Made by a program: the position numbers and the translations under genes. From the NCBI RefSeq assembly GCF_016616235.1, contig NZ_CP067100.1, positions 3,717,001-3,781,000 of the forward strand: DNA of 64,000 nucleotides, in the 5' to 3' direction. The notes below the pieces were generated by a model that did no database searches, was not told the DNA's origin, and worked only from the letters and a program-made list of their open reading frames with translations. The DNA is from Bradyrhizobium diazoefficiens. GTDB taxonomy: Bacteria; Pseudomonadota; Alphaproteobacteria; Rhizobiales; Xanthobacteraceae. Shown here piece after piece: positions 51,142 through 60,426 of the stretch. Numbering within the stretch: position 1 is the first letter of the stretch; each line of letters starts with the position of its first letter.

Positions 51142-51227
51142 GGGCTTGACCCGGCGATCGATCCTCTTTCAAGAAGCTTTCTGTAGATGGCCGGGCCGGT
51201 CAAGCCCGCGCATGGCACGATCATTCC
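51142..51227. repeat. Remnant of a GGGCTTGACC-type repeat
   Basis: CCCGGGCTTGACCCGGCGATC at one end and GGCCGGGCCGGTCAAGCCCG at the other resemble arms of the repeats at 54091 and 57296. It fills the gap between divergent genes and includes the region just before the YdcF start. Confidence 0.4.
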
Positions 51228-51239
51228 AGCGAGGCTCCC

Positions 51240-52043
51240 CTGTATTTCGTTCTTTCCAAGACGCTCGGCACCGCGCTGCTGCCGATCAATCTGCTGGTCG
51301 AGCTCGGAATCCTGTCGCTGCTGCTCATGGCGACGCGCTTTGCGGCGCTCGGCCGCAAGCTGGCCGCGACCACGCTGATCCTGCTGGCGTTGGCTGCGTT
51401 CTCGCCGCTTGGCAATCTCCTGCTGTATCCGCTCGAGTCGCGATTTCCGGCGTGGGACTCCTCGCGCGGCGCGCCTGATGGCATCATCGTGCTCGGCGGC
51501 TCCGTCGACACCGATTTGTCGGCAGCGCATCGCACGCCGGTGGTCCCGCGCGCGGCGGATCGCTTGTTTGCGCCGGCCGAGCTGGCGCGCCGCTATCCGA
51601 ATGCGCGCATCGTCTTCACCGGAGGCACGGCAAGCCTGATCCCGACTGAGGCGAGGGAAGCCGATTACTCTGCGCCGATCCTGGAGAGCATCGGCATAGC
51701 GAAGGAGCGACTGATCCTCGAGCGCGACTCCCGCAATACCTGGGAGAATGCGATCTTCACCAAGAAACTGGTGGCGCCGAAACCCGGCGAGCGGTGGCTT
51801 CTGGTCACGTCCGCCTTCCACATGCCGCGCGCGATGGGCATCTTTCGCAAGGCCGGATTTGACGTCGAAGCTTATCCGGTGGACTGGCGTATGGGCGGGC
51901 GTGACGAGCTCTTCGCCTTTACCCGCAATGGCGCCGACGGGCTCGGCAAGACCGACGTCGCAGTGCGCGAATGGATCGGCCTTTTGGCGTACCGCCTCAT
52001 GGGACGGACCGGCGAGTTGCTTCCGGGACCCGGCACGGACTAG
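51240..52043 (+). CDS. YdcF family protein, possible CTG start
   Basis: A YdcF/SanA-type (DUF218) envelope protein: two N-terminal hydrophobic helices, then the catalytic-fold motifs GIIVLGGSVD, IVFTGGTAS, ESRNTWENA-like RDSRNTWENA and VTSAFHMPRAMGIF. The first conventional start is ATG 51327, but the conserved N-terminus YFVLSKTLGTALLPINLLVE lies in frame upstream. No ATG, GTG or TTG precedes it, so the likely start is CTG at 51240, five bases after GAGG. Confidence 0.78.
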   Translation: MYFVLSKTLGTALLPINLLVELGILSLLLMATRFAALGRKLAATTLILLALAAFSPLGNLLLYPLESRFPAWDSSRGAPDGIIVLGGSVDTDLSAAHRTPVVPRAADRLFAPAELARRYPNARIVFTGGTASLIPTEAREADYSAPILESIGIAKERLILERDSRNTWENAIFTKKLVAPKPGERWLLVTSAFHMPRAMGIFRKAGFDVEAYPVDWRMGGRDELFAFTRNGADGLGKTDVAVREWIGLLAYRLMGRTGELLPGPGTD

Positions 52044-52098
52044 AACGGGGGCTGCCAAACAAGAACACACGGCGCGCGAGCGCCGCCCGGAGGACGCC

Positions 52099-52881
52099 AT
52101 GCAGCAGCAGAGCGCAGACAGGATCGATCTGGCCGGCCTCGTTGCCGATCTCAACAGCCTGTTGCGGCTGAAGACGACGGTGATCGGCATGAAGCTGTTC
52201 GCGCAAGCCGCGGAGATGGAGGCGATTCCAAAAATCCGGCGGCCGAACGCGATCCATACCACCGACCAGATCGTCAGCATGGCCGCACGGCTGGGCTGGA
52301 CCGTCGGCATCACCGGCGACGATCTGGTCGGCGCACAGTGCCGCGCGGTGATTGGCCTCAGCCCCCAGGACGAAAAATGGCTCGCCGGCGAAAACTATGT
52401 CGGCGTCTGGCACGGCACCGCGGAGGACGCGCGCAAGCGCCAGGAGGCGCTGGACGTGGTTCCTTTCGGGCAGTATCAGGCGCTCGCGGTCAGCCCGCTC
52501 GCCAGCGGCAGGCTCGATCCGCCCGACATCTGCCTCGTCTACGCGACGCCCGGGCAGATGATCATCCTGATCAACGGGCTGCAATATACCGGTTACAAGA
52601 AGTTCGAATGGGGTGTGGTCGGCGAGACGGCTTGCGCTGATTCCTGGGGCAGGGCGCTCAAGACCGGCGAGCCCAGCCTGTCCTTGCCATGCTATGCCGA
52701 ACGGCGCTATGGCGGCGTGCCGGATGAGGAGATGCTGATGGCCTTGAAGCCTCATCATCTCGCCAAGGCGGTTCTGGGCATGAAGGCGCTGGCGAAGAAC
52801 GGCCTGCGCTATCCGATCCCGCCCTATGGCATTCAAAGCGACGTCCGTGCCGGCATGGGCGTGAGCTACGCAAAAAAGTAA
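52099..52881 (+). CDS. DUF169 domain protein
   Basis: A 260-residue protein of the DUF169 (ArCR) family: IGMKLF near the N-terminus, AQCRAVIGL, then GETACADSWGRAL, LPCYAERRYGGVPDEEMLMA and GIQSDVRAGMGVSY. Function is not known; four cysteines including CYAERR suggest metal or cofactor binding. ATG at 52099 behind CGGAGGA. Nine bases separate it from the next gene, implying an operon. Confidence 0.88.
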   Translation: MQQQSADRIDLAGLVADLNSLLRLKTTVIGMKLFAQAAEMEAIPKIRRPNAIHTTDQIVSMAARLGWTVGITGDDLVGAQCRAVIGLSPQDEKWLAGENYVGVWHGTAEDARKRQEALDVVPFGQYQALAVSPLASGRLDPPDICLVYATPGQMIILINGLQYTGYKKFEWGVVGETACADSWGRALKTGEPSLSLPCYAERRYGGVPDEEMLMALKPHHLAKAVLGMKALAKNGLRYPIPPYGIQSDVRAGMGVSYAKK

Positions 52882-52890
52882 AGGCCGACC

Positions 52891-54069
52891 ATGAGCTCAG
52901 CGAAATTCGACATCGTCGTCTACGGCGCGACCGGTTTCACCGGCCAGCTCGTCGCCGAATATCTGGCTGCGCATTACAAGCACGACAAAGCGTTCAAATG
53001 GGCGATGGCGGGCCGCAGCCTCGACAAGCTCAAATCGGTGCGCGAGGCGATCGGCGCGCCCGCCGATACGCCGCTGATCGTGGCGGACGCTTCCGATGCC
53101 GCCTCGCTGAAGGCGATGGTGGCGCAGACGAAGTCGGTGATCACGACCGTCGGTCCGTATCAATTCTATGGTGAGGACCTGCTCGCGGCCTGCGTCGCAG
53201 GCGGTACGGATTATTTCGATCTCTGCGGCGAGCCGGTCTGGATGCGGCAGATGATCGACAAATACGAGGCCGCCGCCAAGGCGAGCGGCGCACGCATCGT
53301 GTTCTCCTGCGGTTATGATTCCGTGCCGTTCGAACTCGGCACGTTCTTCGTGCAGGAAGAGGCGAAGCGCGTGTTCGGCGCGCCGGCGTCGCGCGTGAAG
53401 GGGCGCGTGCGCGACATGCGCGGTGCGCTCTCGGGCGGCACCGCGGCGAGCGCGAAAGCGACCTTCGATGCGGTCGCCAAGGATCTCAGCCTCGTCGCCA
53501 TCCTCAACGACCATTTTGCGCTGACGCCGGGGTTCACCGGCGTGAAGCAGCCCAAGGGCAACAGGGCGGCCTTCGAGGAGGATCTGCAATCCTGGAGTGC
53601 GCCGTTCACAATGGCGCTGATCAACACGCGCAACGTCCATCGCTCCAACATGCTGATGGGCTTTCCCTATGGCCGCGAGTTCGTCTACGACGAGATGGTC
53701 CTGACCGGCCCCGGCGAGCAGGGCGAGGCCAACGCGAAACGCGTGATGGCTGCCAACGCCGAGAAGACTGGCCCGAATGCGCCGAAACCGGGCGAGGGGC
53801 CCTCGAAGGAAGAGCGGGAGAGCGGCCTCTTCAATCTGCTTTATGTCGCGATCGCGCCTGATGGCCGCATGGTCCGCGCCGGCGTCACCGGCGACCGCGA
53901 TCCCGGCTATGGCTCGACCTCGAAGATGATCGCCGAATGCGCAGTTTGCCTGCTGCGCGATGCGACGGACGTCGCCGGAGGAATCTGGACGCCGGGCGCA
54001 GCGATGCAGCACAAGCTGATCAAGCGGCTGCAGGACAATGCGGGGTTGAAGTTTGGGGTGGAGGGGTAG
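52891..54069 (+). CDS. Saccharopine-dehydrogenase-like enoyl reductase
   Basis: A 392-residue NAD(P)-binding protein of the saccharopine dehydrogenase / trans-acting enoyl reductase family: IVVYGATGFTGQLVAEYLAA (Rossmann), TTVGPYQFYGEDLLAACV, GTDYFDLCGEPVWM and SCGYDSVPFELGTFF. Homologues reduce double bonds in lipid or polyketide pathways. It follows the DUF169 gene in the same transcription unit. Confidence 0.9.
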   Translation: MSSAKFDIVVYGATGFTGQLVAEYLAAHYKHDKAFKWAMAGRSLDKLKSVREAIGAPADTPLIVADASDAASLKAMVAQTKSVITTVGPYQFYGEDLLAACVAGGTDYFDLCGEPVWMRQMIDKYEAAAKASGARIVFSCGYDSVPFELGTFFVQEEAKRVFGAPASRVKGRVRDMRGALSGGTAASAKATFDAVAKDLSLVAILNDHFALTPGFTGVKQPKGNRAAFEEDLQSWSAPFTMALINTRNVHRSNMLMGFPYGREFVYDEMVLTGPGEQGEANAKRVMAANAEKTGPNAPKPGEGPSKEERESGLFNLLYVAIAPDGRMVRAGVTGDRDPGYGSTSKMIAECAVCLLRDATDVAGGIWTPGAAMQHKLIKRLQDNAGLKFGVEG

Positions 54070-54090
54070 ACGGCGTGCATCACGGACGCT

Positions 54091-54194
54091 GTCATGCCCC
54101 GCGAAGGCGGGGCATCCAGTACGCCGCGGCCTCTCGGCTCAATCACTGCAGTCTCTGGAATACTGGATCGCCCGGTCAAGGCCGGGCGATGACA
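54091..54194. repeat. Dispersed repeat (ATGCCCCG...CGGGGCAT type)
   Basis: Contains ATGCCCCGCGAAGGCGGGGCAT and, 60 bases on, the inverted-sense partner ATCGCCCGGTCAAGGCCGGGCGAT, with CCAGTA and TACTGG between them. It closely matches the copy at 57296-57400. It sits between convergent genes and may serve as a terminator. Confidence 0.75.
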
Positions 54195-54206
54195 CTGAGA
54201 TGCTAG

Positions 54207-55403
54207 CTACACCGCTCGCGCATCATACGCGTACATGAAATCCATGCTCTTTGCTCCCAGCGGCAGCAGCCACTTCACCATCTGATTGCGCATCCAGGCG
54301 CCGGTGGCGCTGAATTCGCGCTTGTTGTTGCCGTTGCGGCGGGCAATGGCGACGATCTTCTCGGTGCGGGGGCGCCGCTCGGCCTCGAAGGCCTGGAAGG
54401 TGGCGGTTAGCTCCTGGCCCTCCTGCATCAGTCGGGCGAGCCGCATCGCATCCTCCAGCGCGAGTGAGGCGCCCTGGCCGGCATGGGGGCTGGTCGCATG
54501 CGCGGCATCGCCGATCAGCAGCGAGCGCTTGCGCGACCAGGTCGGCAGCGTCGCGACATCCAGCGTGTCGGTGACCACGATGTTCTCGGCGGCTTCGATG
54601 ATGTCGGGAATCGGGGCGTGCCAGCCGCGATGGAAGCCGCGTAGATGCTGCTTCAGCGTCGCCTGGTCGAGCGCGCGGAACATCGCCGCGTCCATGCCGT
54701 GCGCGGGCTGCGTGCTCCACCACATCACGCCGTCGTTCGGATCCGGGCTGCAATAGCCGTAGCCGAAGAAGCCGCTCTGGCCAAACGTGGTCTCGACGTG
54801 TCGTCCGATCGGCCTGCCATCGAGCACCGCATGCGGCACGAAGCCGCCGAAGCCGATCAGGCCGGTGTTGAACGGTTGCGGCCCGTCCGGCACCACCTGG
54901 CGTCGCGTGATCGAATGCACGCCGTCGGCGCCGATCAGGAAGTCGCCTTCGGCGGTGGTGCCATCGGCGAAATAGGCGATAACAGGCTGGTCGCCGCGGT
55001 CCTCGATCTTGACCAGGCGCTTCTCGAAATAGAGCGAGACGCAGGCGCACCAAGCCTTGTCGATCAGCATCTCGTTCAGCGTGGCGCGGCAGACATTGAC
55101 CGCCGGCTGGCCGAAGCGCTGTTCCATGTCGCGATTGATCGAGCCGAGCCGCTCGCCTTCTTGCGAATAGAAATCGAAGGATTCGGCAATCGAGCCGCGG
55201 CTGATCAGCTCGTTCGCAAGCCCGATCTCGTCCATCACATGCATGCCGTTCGGCGCGATCTGAAGCCCGCCGCCGATGCCTTTCGAATAGGGCCAGGCCT
55301 CGTAGATCGCTGATTCGATGCCGGCGCGGCGCAGCAGGATCGCGGCGACAGGGCCGGCGATGCCGGCACCGATGATCAAGGCCTTGCGGGGACGGTTGGA
55401 CAT
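54207..55403 (-). CDS. FAD-dependent aromatic-type monooxygenase
   Basis: A 398-residue class A flavin monooxygenase. FAD motif IIGAGIAGPVAAILLRRAGI at 10-29, second FAD motif LLIGDAAHATSPHAGQGASL, and DFLIGADGVHS. Such enzymes hydroxylate aromatic or similar substrates with NAD(P)H. It is divergent from a MarR regulator across an obvious operator, so it is probably the controlled gene. Confidence 0.92.
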   Translation of the reverse strand: MSNRPRKALIIGAGIAGPVAAILLRRAGIESAIYEAWPYSKGIGGGLQIAPNGMHVMDEIGLANELISRGSIAESFDFYSQEGERLGSINRDMEQRFGQPAVNVCRATLNEMLIDKAWCACVSLYFEKRLVKIEDRGDQPVIAYFADGTTAEGDFLIGADGVHSITRRQVVPDGPQPFNTGLIGFGGFVPHAVLDGRPIGRHVETTFGQSGFFGYGYCSPDPNDGVMWWSTQPAHGMDAAMFRALDQATLKQHLRGFHRGWHAPIPDIIEAAENIVVTDTLDVATLPTWSRKRSLLIGDAAHATSPHAGQGASLALEDAMRLARLMQEGQELTATFQAFEAERRPRTEKIVAIARRNGNNKREFSATGAWMRNQMVKWLLPLGAKSMDFMYAYDARAV

Positions 55404-55453
55404 GGCTTGCTCCTGACGTTTCCGTGGTGCTAGGAGAAATCACGGCTGCTAAC

Positions 55454-55488
55454 TATCTTAGCGGCTAAGATATATATCGACTAAGATA
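55454..55488. promoter_or_regulatory. MarR operator with tripled half-site
   Basis: TATCTTAGCGGCTAAGATA (55454-55472) has perfect eight-base arms with a three-base spacer. CTAAGATA occurs again at 55481-55488, preceded by the degenerate arm TATATCGA. So three good half-sites and one poor one lie within 35 bases, between the starts of the divergent monooxygenase (55403) and marR (55500). Confidence 0.75.
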
Positions 55489-55499
55489 TGAGGTAGGCC

Positions 55500-56027
55500 T
55501 TGTCAAGGACGAAAGCGCGCGCGGCGTTGTTGGAAGAGCTCGAAGAAGCGATGCGCAGGTCGTCTGCGCAGGGCGTGCTCTATGGCCAGACCGTTGCGAA
55601 CGTTGCCGGAATTGCCAATTCCGACCTCGAATGCATGGACATTCTTTATCTCGAGGGTCGTGTCACGGCCGGCCGGCTCGCCGAGGTAACGGGGCTGACG
55701 ACGGGTGCGATCACCGGCGTGGTCGACCGGCTCGAGAAGGCTGGCCTCGTGCGCCGCGAACGCGACGAGAAGGACCGTCGCAAGGTCTTCATCTCGGTCG
55801 TGCCGGAGCAGGCCATGAAGATCGGCCAGCTCTACGTGCCGATGCAGCAGGCGATGGAGAAGATTTGCAGCGGCTATTCCGACGAGGAGCTGCGTCTGCT
55901 GCTGCGCTTCGCAACGGACGGCTACAAGGGCGTGCTCGCGGCCACCGAGGCGCTCAAGAGCCTCATCGACACGCCGCCGGAGCAGCGTCCCGATCTCAAA
56001 CTGAAGAAGCTTCGTCCGAAACGTTGA
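55500..56027 (+). CDS. MarR-family transcriptional regulator
   Basis: A 175-residue winged-helix regulator: LEGRVTAGRLAEVTGLTTGA, then ITGVVDRLEKAGLVRRERDE and the wing KDRRKVFISVV. TTG start at 55500 next to its operator. Its last 32 bases overlap the convergent polysaccharide gene. Ligand unknown; the monooxygenase is the likely target. Confidence 0.9.
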   Translation: MSRTKARAALLEELEEAMRRSSAQGVLYGQTVANVAGIANSDLECMDILYLEGRVTAGRLAEVTGLTTGAITGVVDRLEKAGLVRRERDEKDRRKVFISVVPEQAMKIGQLYVPMQQAMEKICSGYSDEELRLLLRFATDGYKGVLAATEALKSLIDTPPEQRPDLKLKKLRPKR

Positions 56028-57252
56028 TTTTGTAGATTTGCGCGGCCGCGATCATGCCCCACATCGCCCCCAGCATCATCCAGAAGTGCCGCCAGTGGTC
56101 GGTGTCGATCACGAAGCTCTCGCCGACGGTGCCGACGAAGGCGGAGAAGATGGCGAGATAAGCGCGCTGCCAGGGCACGCGGACGAAGATGTGCCGGAAG
56201 CCCATGATGACGGTGGTGAAGACCAGCGCCGGGTAGCACACGCCGGAGAGCCAGCCGCCGGACATGAAGGCATTGAGGTAGGAGTTGTGGGTGTCTTCGG
56301 GGAAGAAGCGGTGGAACTGCAGCGGGCCGATGCCGAACGGCAGGTCGAGCGCCATCTCCGCGCCGAGAATGTGGCGGCCGAACCGGCCGAAGCGGCCTTC
56401 GTCATAGCTCTGGTCGAAGCTCGCACGCTGCTTGAACATCTCGGCGATGGAGTCGAATGACAGCAGCACCGCGATCAAAGCGAGGCCCAGCACCGCGGCG
56501 ACGATCGCCATGACGATGATGCGGGAGCGCTGCGCGTTGGTGCGGCTGGTCAGCACCATCAGCGCCAGCATGAAGGCGGAGGTCAGCACCAGTCCGCCCC
56601 AGGCCGCGCGGGAGAATGCGAGCAGGATCGCCAGCGACATGATGCCGAAGGCGATGACGTTGCGGAAGGCCTTGAGGAGCTTGTCGGAGACCACGCTCTG
56701 GAGCGCGAACAGCGCCGGCAGGATCAGGAAGGCGCCGAGAACGTTGGGGTCCTTGAACGTGCCGCGCGCGCGTCCGTAGAGCGTGAGGAGATCATCCCCG
56801 CCCGGAACCAGGTGGAAATAGCCGGCGATTGCCGAGAGCGAGGCCACCATCGCGCCGACCACGAGGCCGCGCCGCAGCATGTCGAGCCGAGCGGCCGTGT
56901 CCTCCGAGACGATCATGGCGAAGAACACCACGGTCACCGCCATGTACCACGAGGTCGCGATCCAGCTCGCCACCTCGGGCTGTTCGAACAGCGGGACCGC
57001 GCTGATGGTGTAGCCGACATTGAGCAAGACCAGCAGCGCTACCAGCGGCATCAGCGCGAGCCGTAGGCGCAGGCCGGTAGCGAAGAAGATGACGGTCGCG
57101 AGCAGCGTCGCGATCTCGTAGGGGCTCGGCTCGATGAAGACGATGGCGCCGGTGGCGCCGACCAGCCACACCAGCGTGCGCTGGAGCGCCAGCACGCCGG
57201 GCGCAGCGCGAACCGCTGCATTCATCTCCCCGGCTGTCGCCGCATATGCCAT
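55996..57252 (-). CDS. O-antigen ligase / Wzy-type membrane protein
   Basis: A 418-residue polytopic protein of the O-antigen ligase/Wzy family, with about 12 hydrophobic helices and the large periplasmic loop near LPFGIGPLQFHRFFPEDTHN, typical of the Wzy_C domain (the final HN is the conserved His). It should polymerise or ligate polysaccharide repeats. It opens the exopolysaccharide cluster. Start ATG 57252, with GTG 57255 directly before it. Confidence 0.85.
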   Translation of the reverse strand: MAYAATAGEMNAAVRAAPGVLALQRTLVWLVGATGAIVFIEPSPYEIATLLATVIFFATGLRLRLALMPLVALLVLLNVGYTISAVPLFEQPEVASWIATSWYMAVTVVFFAMIVSEDTAARLDMLRRGLVVGAMVASLSAIAGYFHLVPGGDDLLTLYGRARGTFKDPNVLGAFLILPALFALQSVVSDKLLKAFRNVIAFGIMSLAILLAFSRAAWGGLVLTSAFMLALMVLTSRTNAQRSRIIVMAIVAAVLGLALIAVLLSFDSIAEMFKQRASFDQSYDEGRFGRFGRHILGAEMALDLPFGIGPLQFHRFFPEDTHNSYLNAFMSGGWLSGVCYPALVFTTVIMGFRHIFVRVPWQRAYLAIFSAFVGTVGESFVIDTDHWRHFWMMLGAMWGMIAAAQIYKINVSDEASSV

Positions 57253-57295
57253 CACACGCTCATACGCTTACGCAACTCATACGCCACAAGCACCG

Positions 57296-57400
57296 CTGTC
57301 ATGCCCCGGCTTGACCGGGGCATCCAGTACGCCGAGCCGTTCGTGGCAGTTTCCGCTGCCGGCGATTACTGGATCGCCCGGTCAAGCCGGGCGATGACAG
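57296..57400. repeat. Dispersed repeat (ATGCCCCG...CGGGGCAT type)
   Basis: ATGCCCCGGCTTGACCGGGGCAT, then CCAGTA, about 45 bases, TACTGG and ATCGCCCGGTCAAGCCGGGCGAT. The outer ends CTGTCAT and ATGACAG are inverted. It matches the copy at 54091 closely and lies between two polysaccharide genes. Confidence 0.78.
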
Positions 57401-57422
57401 TGGGGCTCGGGCACGACAAAAC

Positions 57423-58970
57423 TCAATACGCGTTCTCGTTCTTGGTCAGCAGCGAGACCGGCGTTTTCAGCAGGATGTAAAGGTCGAACAGCACCGACCA
57501 GTTCTCGATGTAATAAAGGTCGAACTCGACGCGCTTCTGGATCTTCTCTTCGTTGTCGATCTCGCCGCGCCAGCCGTTGATCTGGGCCCAGCCGGTGATC
57601 CCGGGCTTGACGCGATGGCGGGCGAAATAGCCGTCGACGGCCTCGTCGAACAGGCGGCTCTGGAGCTTGCCCTGCACCGCATGCGGGCGCGGACCGACCA
57701 GGGAGAGATTGCCGGAGAACACCACGTTGAAGAGCTGCGGCAGCTCGTCGAGGCTGGTCTTGCGGATGAAGCGGCCGACGCGGGTGACACGCGGATCGTT
57801 CTTGGTCACGACCTTGGAGGCGGTCGGGTCGGCCTGATGGTGGTACATCGAGCGGAATTTGTAGACGTCGATGCGCTCGTTGTTGAAGCCGAAGCGCTTC
57901 TGGCGGAACAGCACCGGGCCGGGGCTGTCGAGTTTCACCGCCAGCGCGACGAGGCCCATCACCGGCAGCGCCGCGAGCAGCGCAAGGCTGCCGACGACGC
58001 GGTCGAACAGCCATTTCATCACCAGATCCCAATCGGTGATCGGTGCCTCGAACACGTCCAGCGTCGGCACCTCGCCGAGATAGGAATAGGAGCGGGGCCG
58101 GAAGCGCAGCTTGTTGGTGTGGGCGGAGAGGCGGATGTCGACCGGCAGCACCCAGAGCTTCTTCAGCATCTCAAGGATGCGCGTCTCGGCCGAGATCGGC
58201 AGCGCGAACAGCACGAGGTCGACGCGGGTGCGGCGGGCGAACTCGACGATGTCGTCGACTTTGCCGAGCTTGCGTGCGCCGGCGCAGGTGTCGAGCGCGC
58301 GGCTGTCGTTGCGGTCGTCGAACACGCCGAGCACGTGGATGTCGGAGTCGTCCTGCGCCTTCAGCGCCTCGACCAGCTCCTCGCCATTGCGATCGGAGCC
58401 GACGATGATGGTGCGGCGGTCGAGCCGGCCCTGACGGGCCCAGTTGCGCACCAGCGAGCGCAGCACGAGACGTTCGCCGATCAGCGCGGCGAGGCCGAGA
58501 AAGAAGAAGGCGGCGAGCCAGAGCCGCGACATGTCGCTGCCGAACTTGGCGAAGAAGGAGACGCCGATGAACAGCAGGAAGACGAACGACCAGGACGAGA
58601 TCATCCGCCTCATCTGCCGCAGCTGCCCTCGGAACAGTTGCACCTGGTAGATGTCGGCGGCCTGGAAACAGACCACCGCTGCCATCGCGACGGCCACGAT
58701 CTGCGCAGGATAAACCCAGCTGAAGCCCGACATCGGCATGACATAGCCGGCATAGAGCGCGGCCCCGACGAGGCTCAGCAGCGTGAAGTCCGCCGCGCGC
58801 ACGAAGCCTGTGATCACGATCGGCGAATAGGCGCGGGCGACCTTCTGATTGACGACCTCGAGCGCAGCCGGCGTCAGCCGGCGCCGTCGTTCGACGAAGG
58901 GTTTATCAACCGGGCCGGCCGCGGCGCTGGTCGCGGCATCGAGCATCGAGCGTGCGTTGAGCGGTTCCAC
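57423..58970 (-). CDS. Undecaprenyl-phosphate glucose phosphotransferase
   Basis: A polyisoprenyl-phosphate hexose-1-phosphate transferase of the WcaJ/ExoY type, which starts repeat units on the lipid carrier. About five hydrophobic helices, a Rossmann-like middle ([20 protein letters not shown]) and the catalytic domain with [38 protein letters not shown] and [18 protein letters not shown]. Start uncertain: GTG 58970 gives 515 residues; TTG 59009 and ATG 58946 are alternatives. Confidence 0.92.
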   Translation of the reverse strand: MEPLNARSMLDAATSAAAGPVDKPFVERRRRLTPAALEVVNQKVARAYSPIVITGFVRAADFTLLSLVGAALYAGYVMPMSGFSWVYPAQIVAVAMAAVVCFQAADIYQVQLFRGQLRQMRRMISSWSFVFLLFIGVSFFAKFGSDMSRLWLAAFFFLGLAALIGERLVLRSLVRNWARQGRLDRRTIIVGSDRNGEELVEALKAQDDSDIHVLGVFDDRNDSRALDTCAGARKLGKVDDIVEFARRTRVDLVLFALPISAETRILEMLKKLWVLPVDIRLSAHTNKLRFRPRSYSYLGEVPTLDVFEAPITDWDLVMKWLFDRVVGSLALLAALPVMGLVALAVKLDSPGPVLFRQKRFGFNNERIDVYKFRSMYHHQADPTASKVVTKNDPRVTRVGRFIRKTSLDELPQLFNVVFSGNLSLVGPRPHAVQGKLQSRLFDEAVDGYFARHRVKPGITGWAQINGWRGEIDNEEKIQKRVEFDLYYIENWSVLFDLYILLKTPVSLLTKNENAY

Positions 58971-59089
58971 GGGCGTCCACGTCCATTCCGAAAAACCCGG
59001 GGGCAGCAATCTTGCGCCCGGGCGAGCATCCCCTGGCAGCTCGATTATCGAACAAATCGGAAGATTTTCTAAAGCGGCCTTGAGGATGG

Positions 59090-60223
59090 TTAATGATTGG
59101 CAAATGCGTGGCGATAGCCCGCGAGCACGCCGTCGACCATCGCCTGCTGGGAGAAATGTGCGGAGATGCGCTGGCGGAGGGACACCGCGCGCTCTGCCGT
59201 TGCCTCGGGATCGTCGAGCGCAGCGGCGATCGCCTCAGCCATCGCCTCGGCGTTGCTTGCCGCGAACAGGGCGGGACTCTCGGGCCCGAAAATCTCGGGG
59301 ATGCCGCCGACCCGGGCCGCGATCATGGGAATGCCGGCGGCTCCCGCTTCAATCACGACATAGGGCATGGAATCGCCGCGCGAGGGCACGACCAGCAGGT
59401 GCCCTTTGGAGAAGCCGTAGCGCGCCTTGACGTGACCGATGAAGCGGATGGCCTTCGCGAGGCCGAGCTTCTCGACCTGCGCTTTCAAGGCCGCCATTTC
59501 CTCGCCGTCGCCGCCGAGGGTCAGCGTGACCTTCCTGCCACTTGCGTGCAGGCGCGCCACCGCATCGACCAGCAAATCCGCGCCCTTGATGTGCCTGAAC
59601 TCGCCGACATAGCAGAGATCGGTCGCATCCTCGGCGGTGATGACAGGCTCGAATTCTTCCGGTGTCACGCCGTTGAAAACGCAATGCACCACGCCCTTGG
59701 GCGTGCCGACGATGCGCTGATAGGTGTCGCGGGCGAACGCGCTCTCGAACAGGAACAGATCGGTCGCATCCATCAGCGTGCGTTCGAGCCGGGCGTAGAA
59801 CTCGCCCTTGAAGGTGTTGAGAGGATAATGCAGCGAGCCGCCGTGCGGGGTGTAGATGCGGATGGTGTCGTCCGAGCGCCGCCGCATCCGGACGAAGGCG
59901 CCGGCCTTGGCGCCATGGCCGTGCATGACGTCGGGCTTGAGGCTGGCGATCAGGCGCCGCATCCGCAGCCATACCAGGACATCATCGGGCGACGGTTCAC
60001 GGCGGATCGCGAGGCGATGCACGCCGAGCTTCAGCCGCGGCGCGAGCTCGGCCAGCGCCTTGTCGGCGCGCTCCCCGCCGGTGAGGCTGTCGGCGAGGAT
60101 GCCGACATAATGGCCGCGGTCGACTTGGCCGTTGGCGAGGTCGAGGATGTGGCGGAAGATGCCGCCGACGGGAGCGCGCACGGCGTGGAGGATGCGGAGC
60201 GGCCGGTCGGGAGAGGGGGGCAT
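59090..60223 (-). CDS. Glycosyltransferase family 4
   Basis: A 377-residue GT-B fold sugar transferase. N-terminal RILHAVRAPVGGIFRHILDL, a middle LCYVGEFRHIKGADLLVDAV, and the C-terminal donor site PSRGDSMPYVVIEAGAAGIP with the GT4 EX7E motif (degenerate). It should add a sugar to the exopolysaccharide repeat. Start ATG at 60223. Divergent from the Wzc-like gene. Confidence 0.9.
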   Translation of the reverse strand: MPPSPDRPLRILHAVRAPVGGIFRHILDLANGQVDRGHYVGILADSLTGGERADKALAELAPRLKLGVHRLAIRREPSPDDVLVWLRMRRLIASLKPDVMHGHGAKAGAFVRMRRRSDDTIRIYTPHGGSLHYPLNTFKGEFYARLERTLMDATDLFLFESAFARDTYQRIVGTPKGVVHCVFNGVTPEEFEPVITAEDATDLCYVGEFRHIKGADLLVDAVARLHASGRKVTLTLGGDGEEMAALKAQVEKLGLAKAIRFIGHVKARYGFSKGHLLVVPSRGDSMPYVVIEAGAAGIPMIAARVGGIPEIFGPESPALFAASNAEAMAEAIAAALDDPEATAERAVSLRQRISAHFSQQAMVDGVLAGYRHAFANH

Positions 60224-60426
60224 GATCAGAACCAGCGCGGCGTCCGGCGAATGCTCGAACAATCTTCGAAATATCGAGATGGATTAAGAGCCCTCGTGGT
60301 TAACAAACGGTGACGAGTGCGAGTTTGCCGGTCGCCGCGCGGCACGATTAACGCAGCGGCAACCTTAATGGAGTGTAATCGCCCCGGTTGAGGTAGAGTC
60401 GCAGCATTGCCCTGCGGGAGTGTTCG

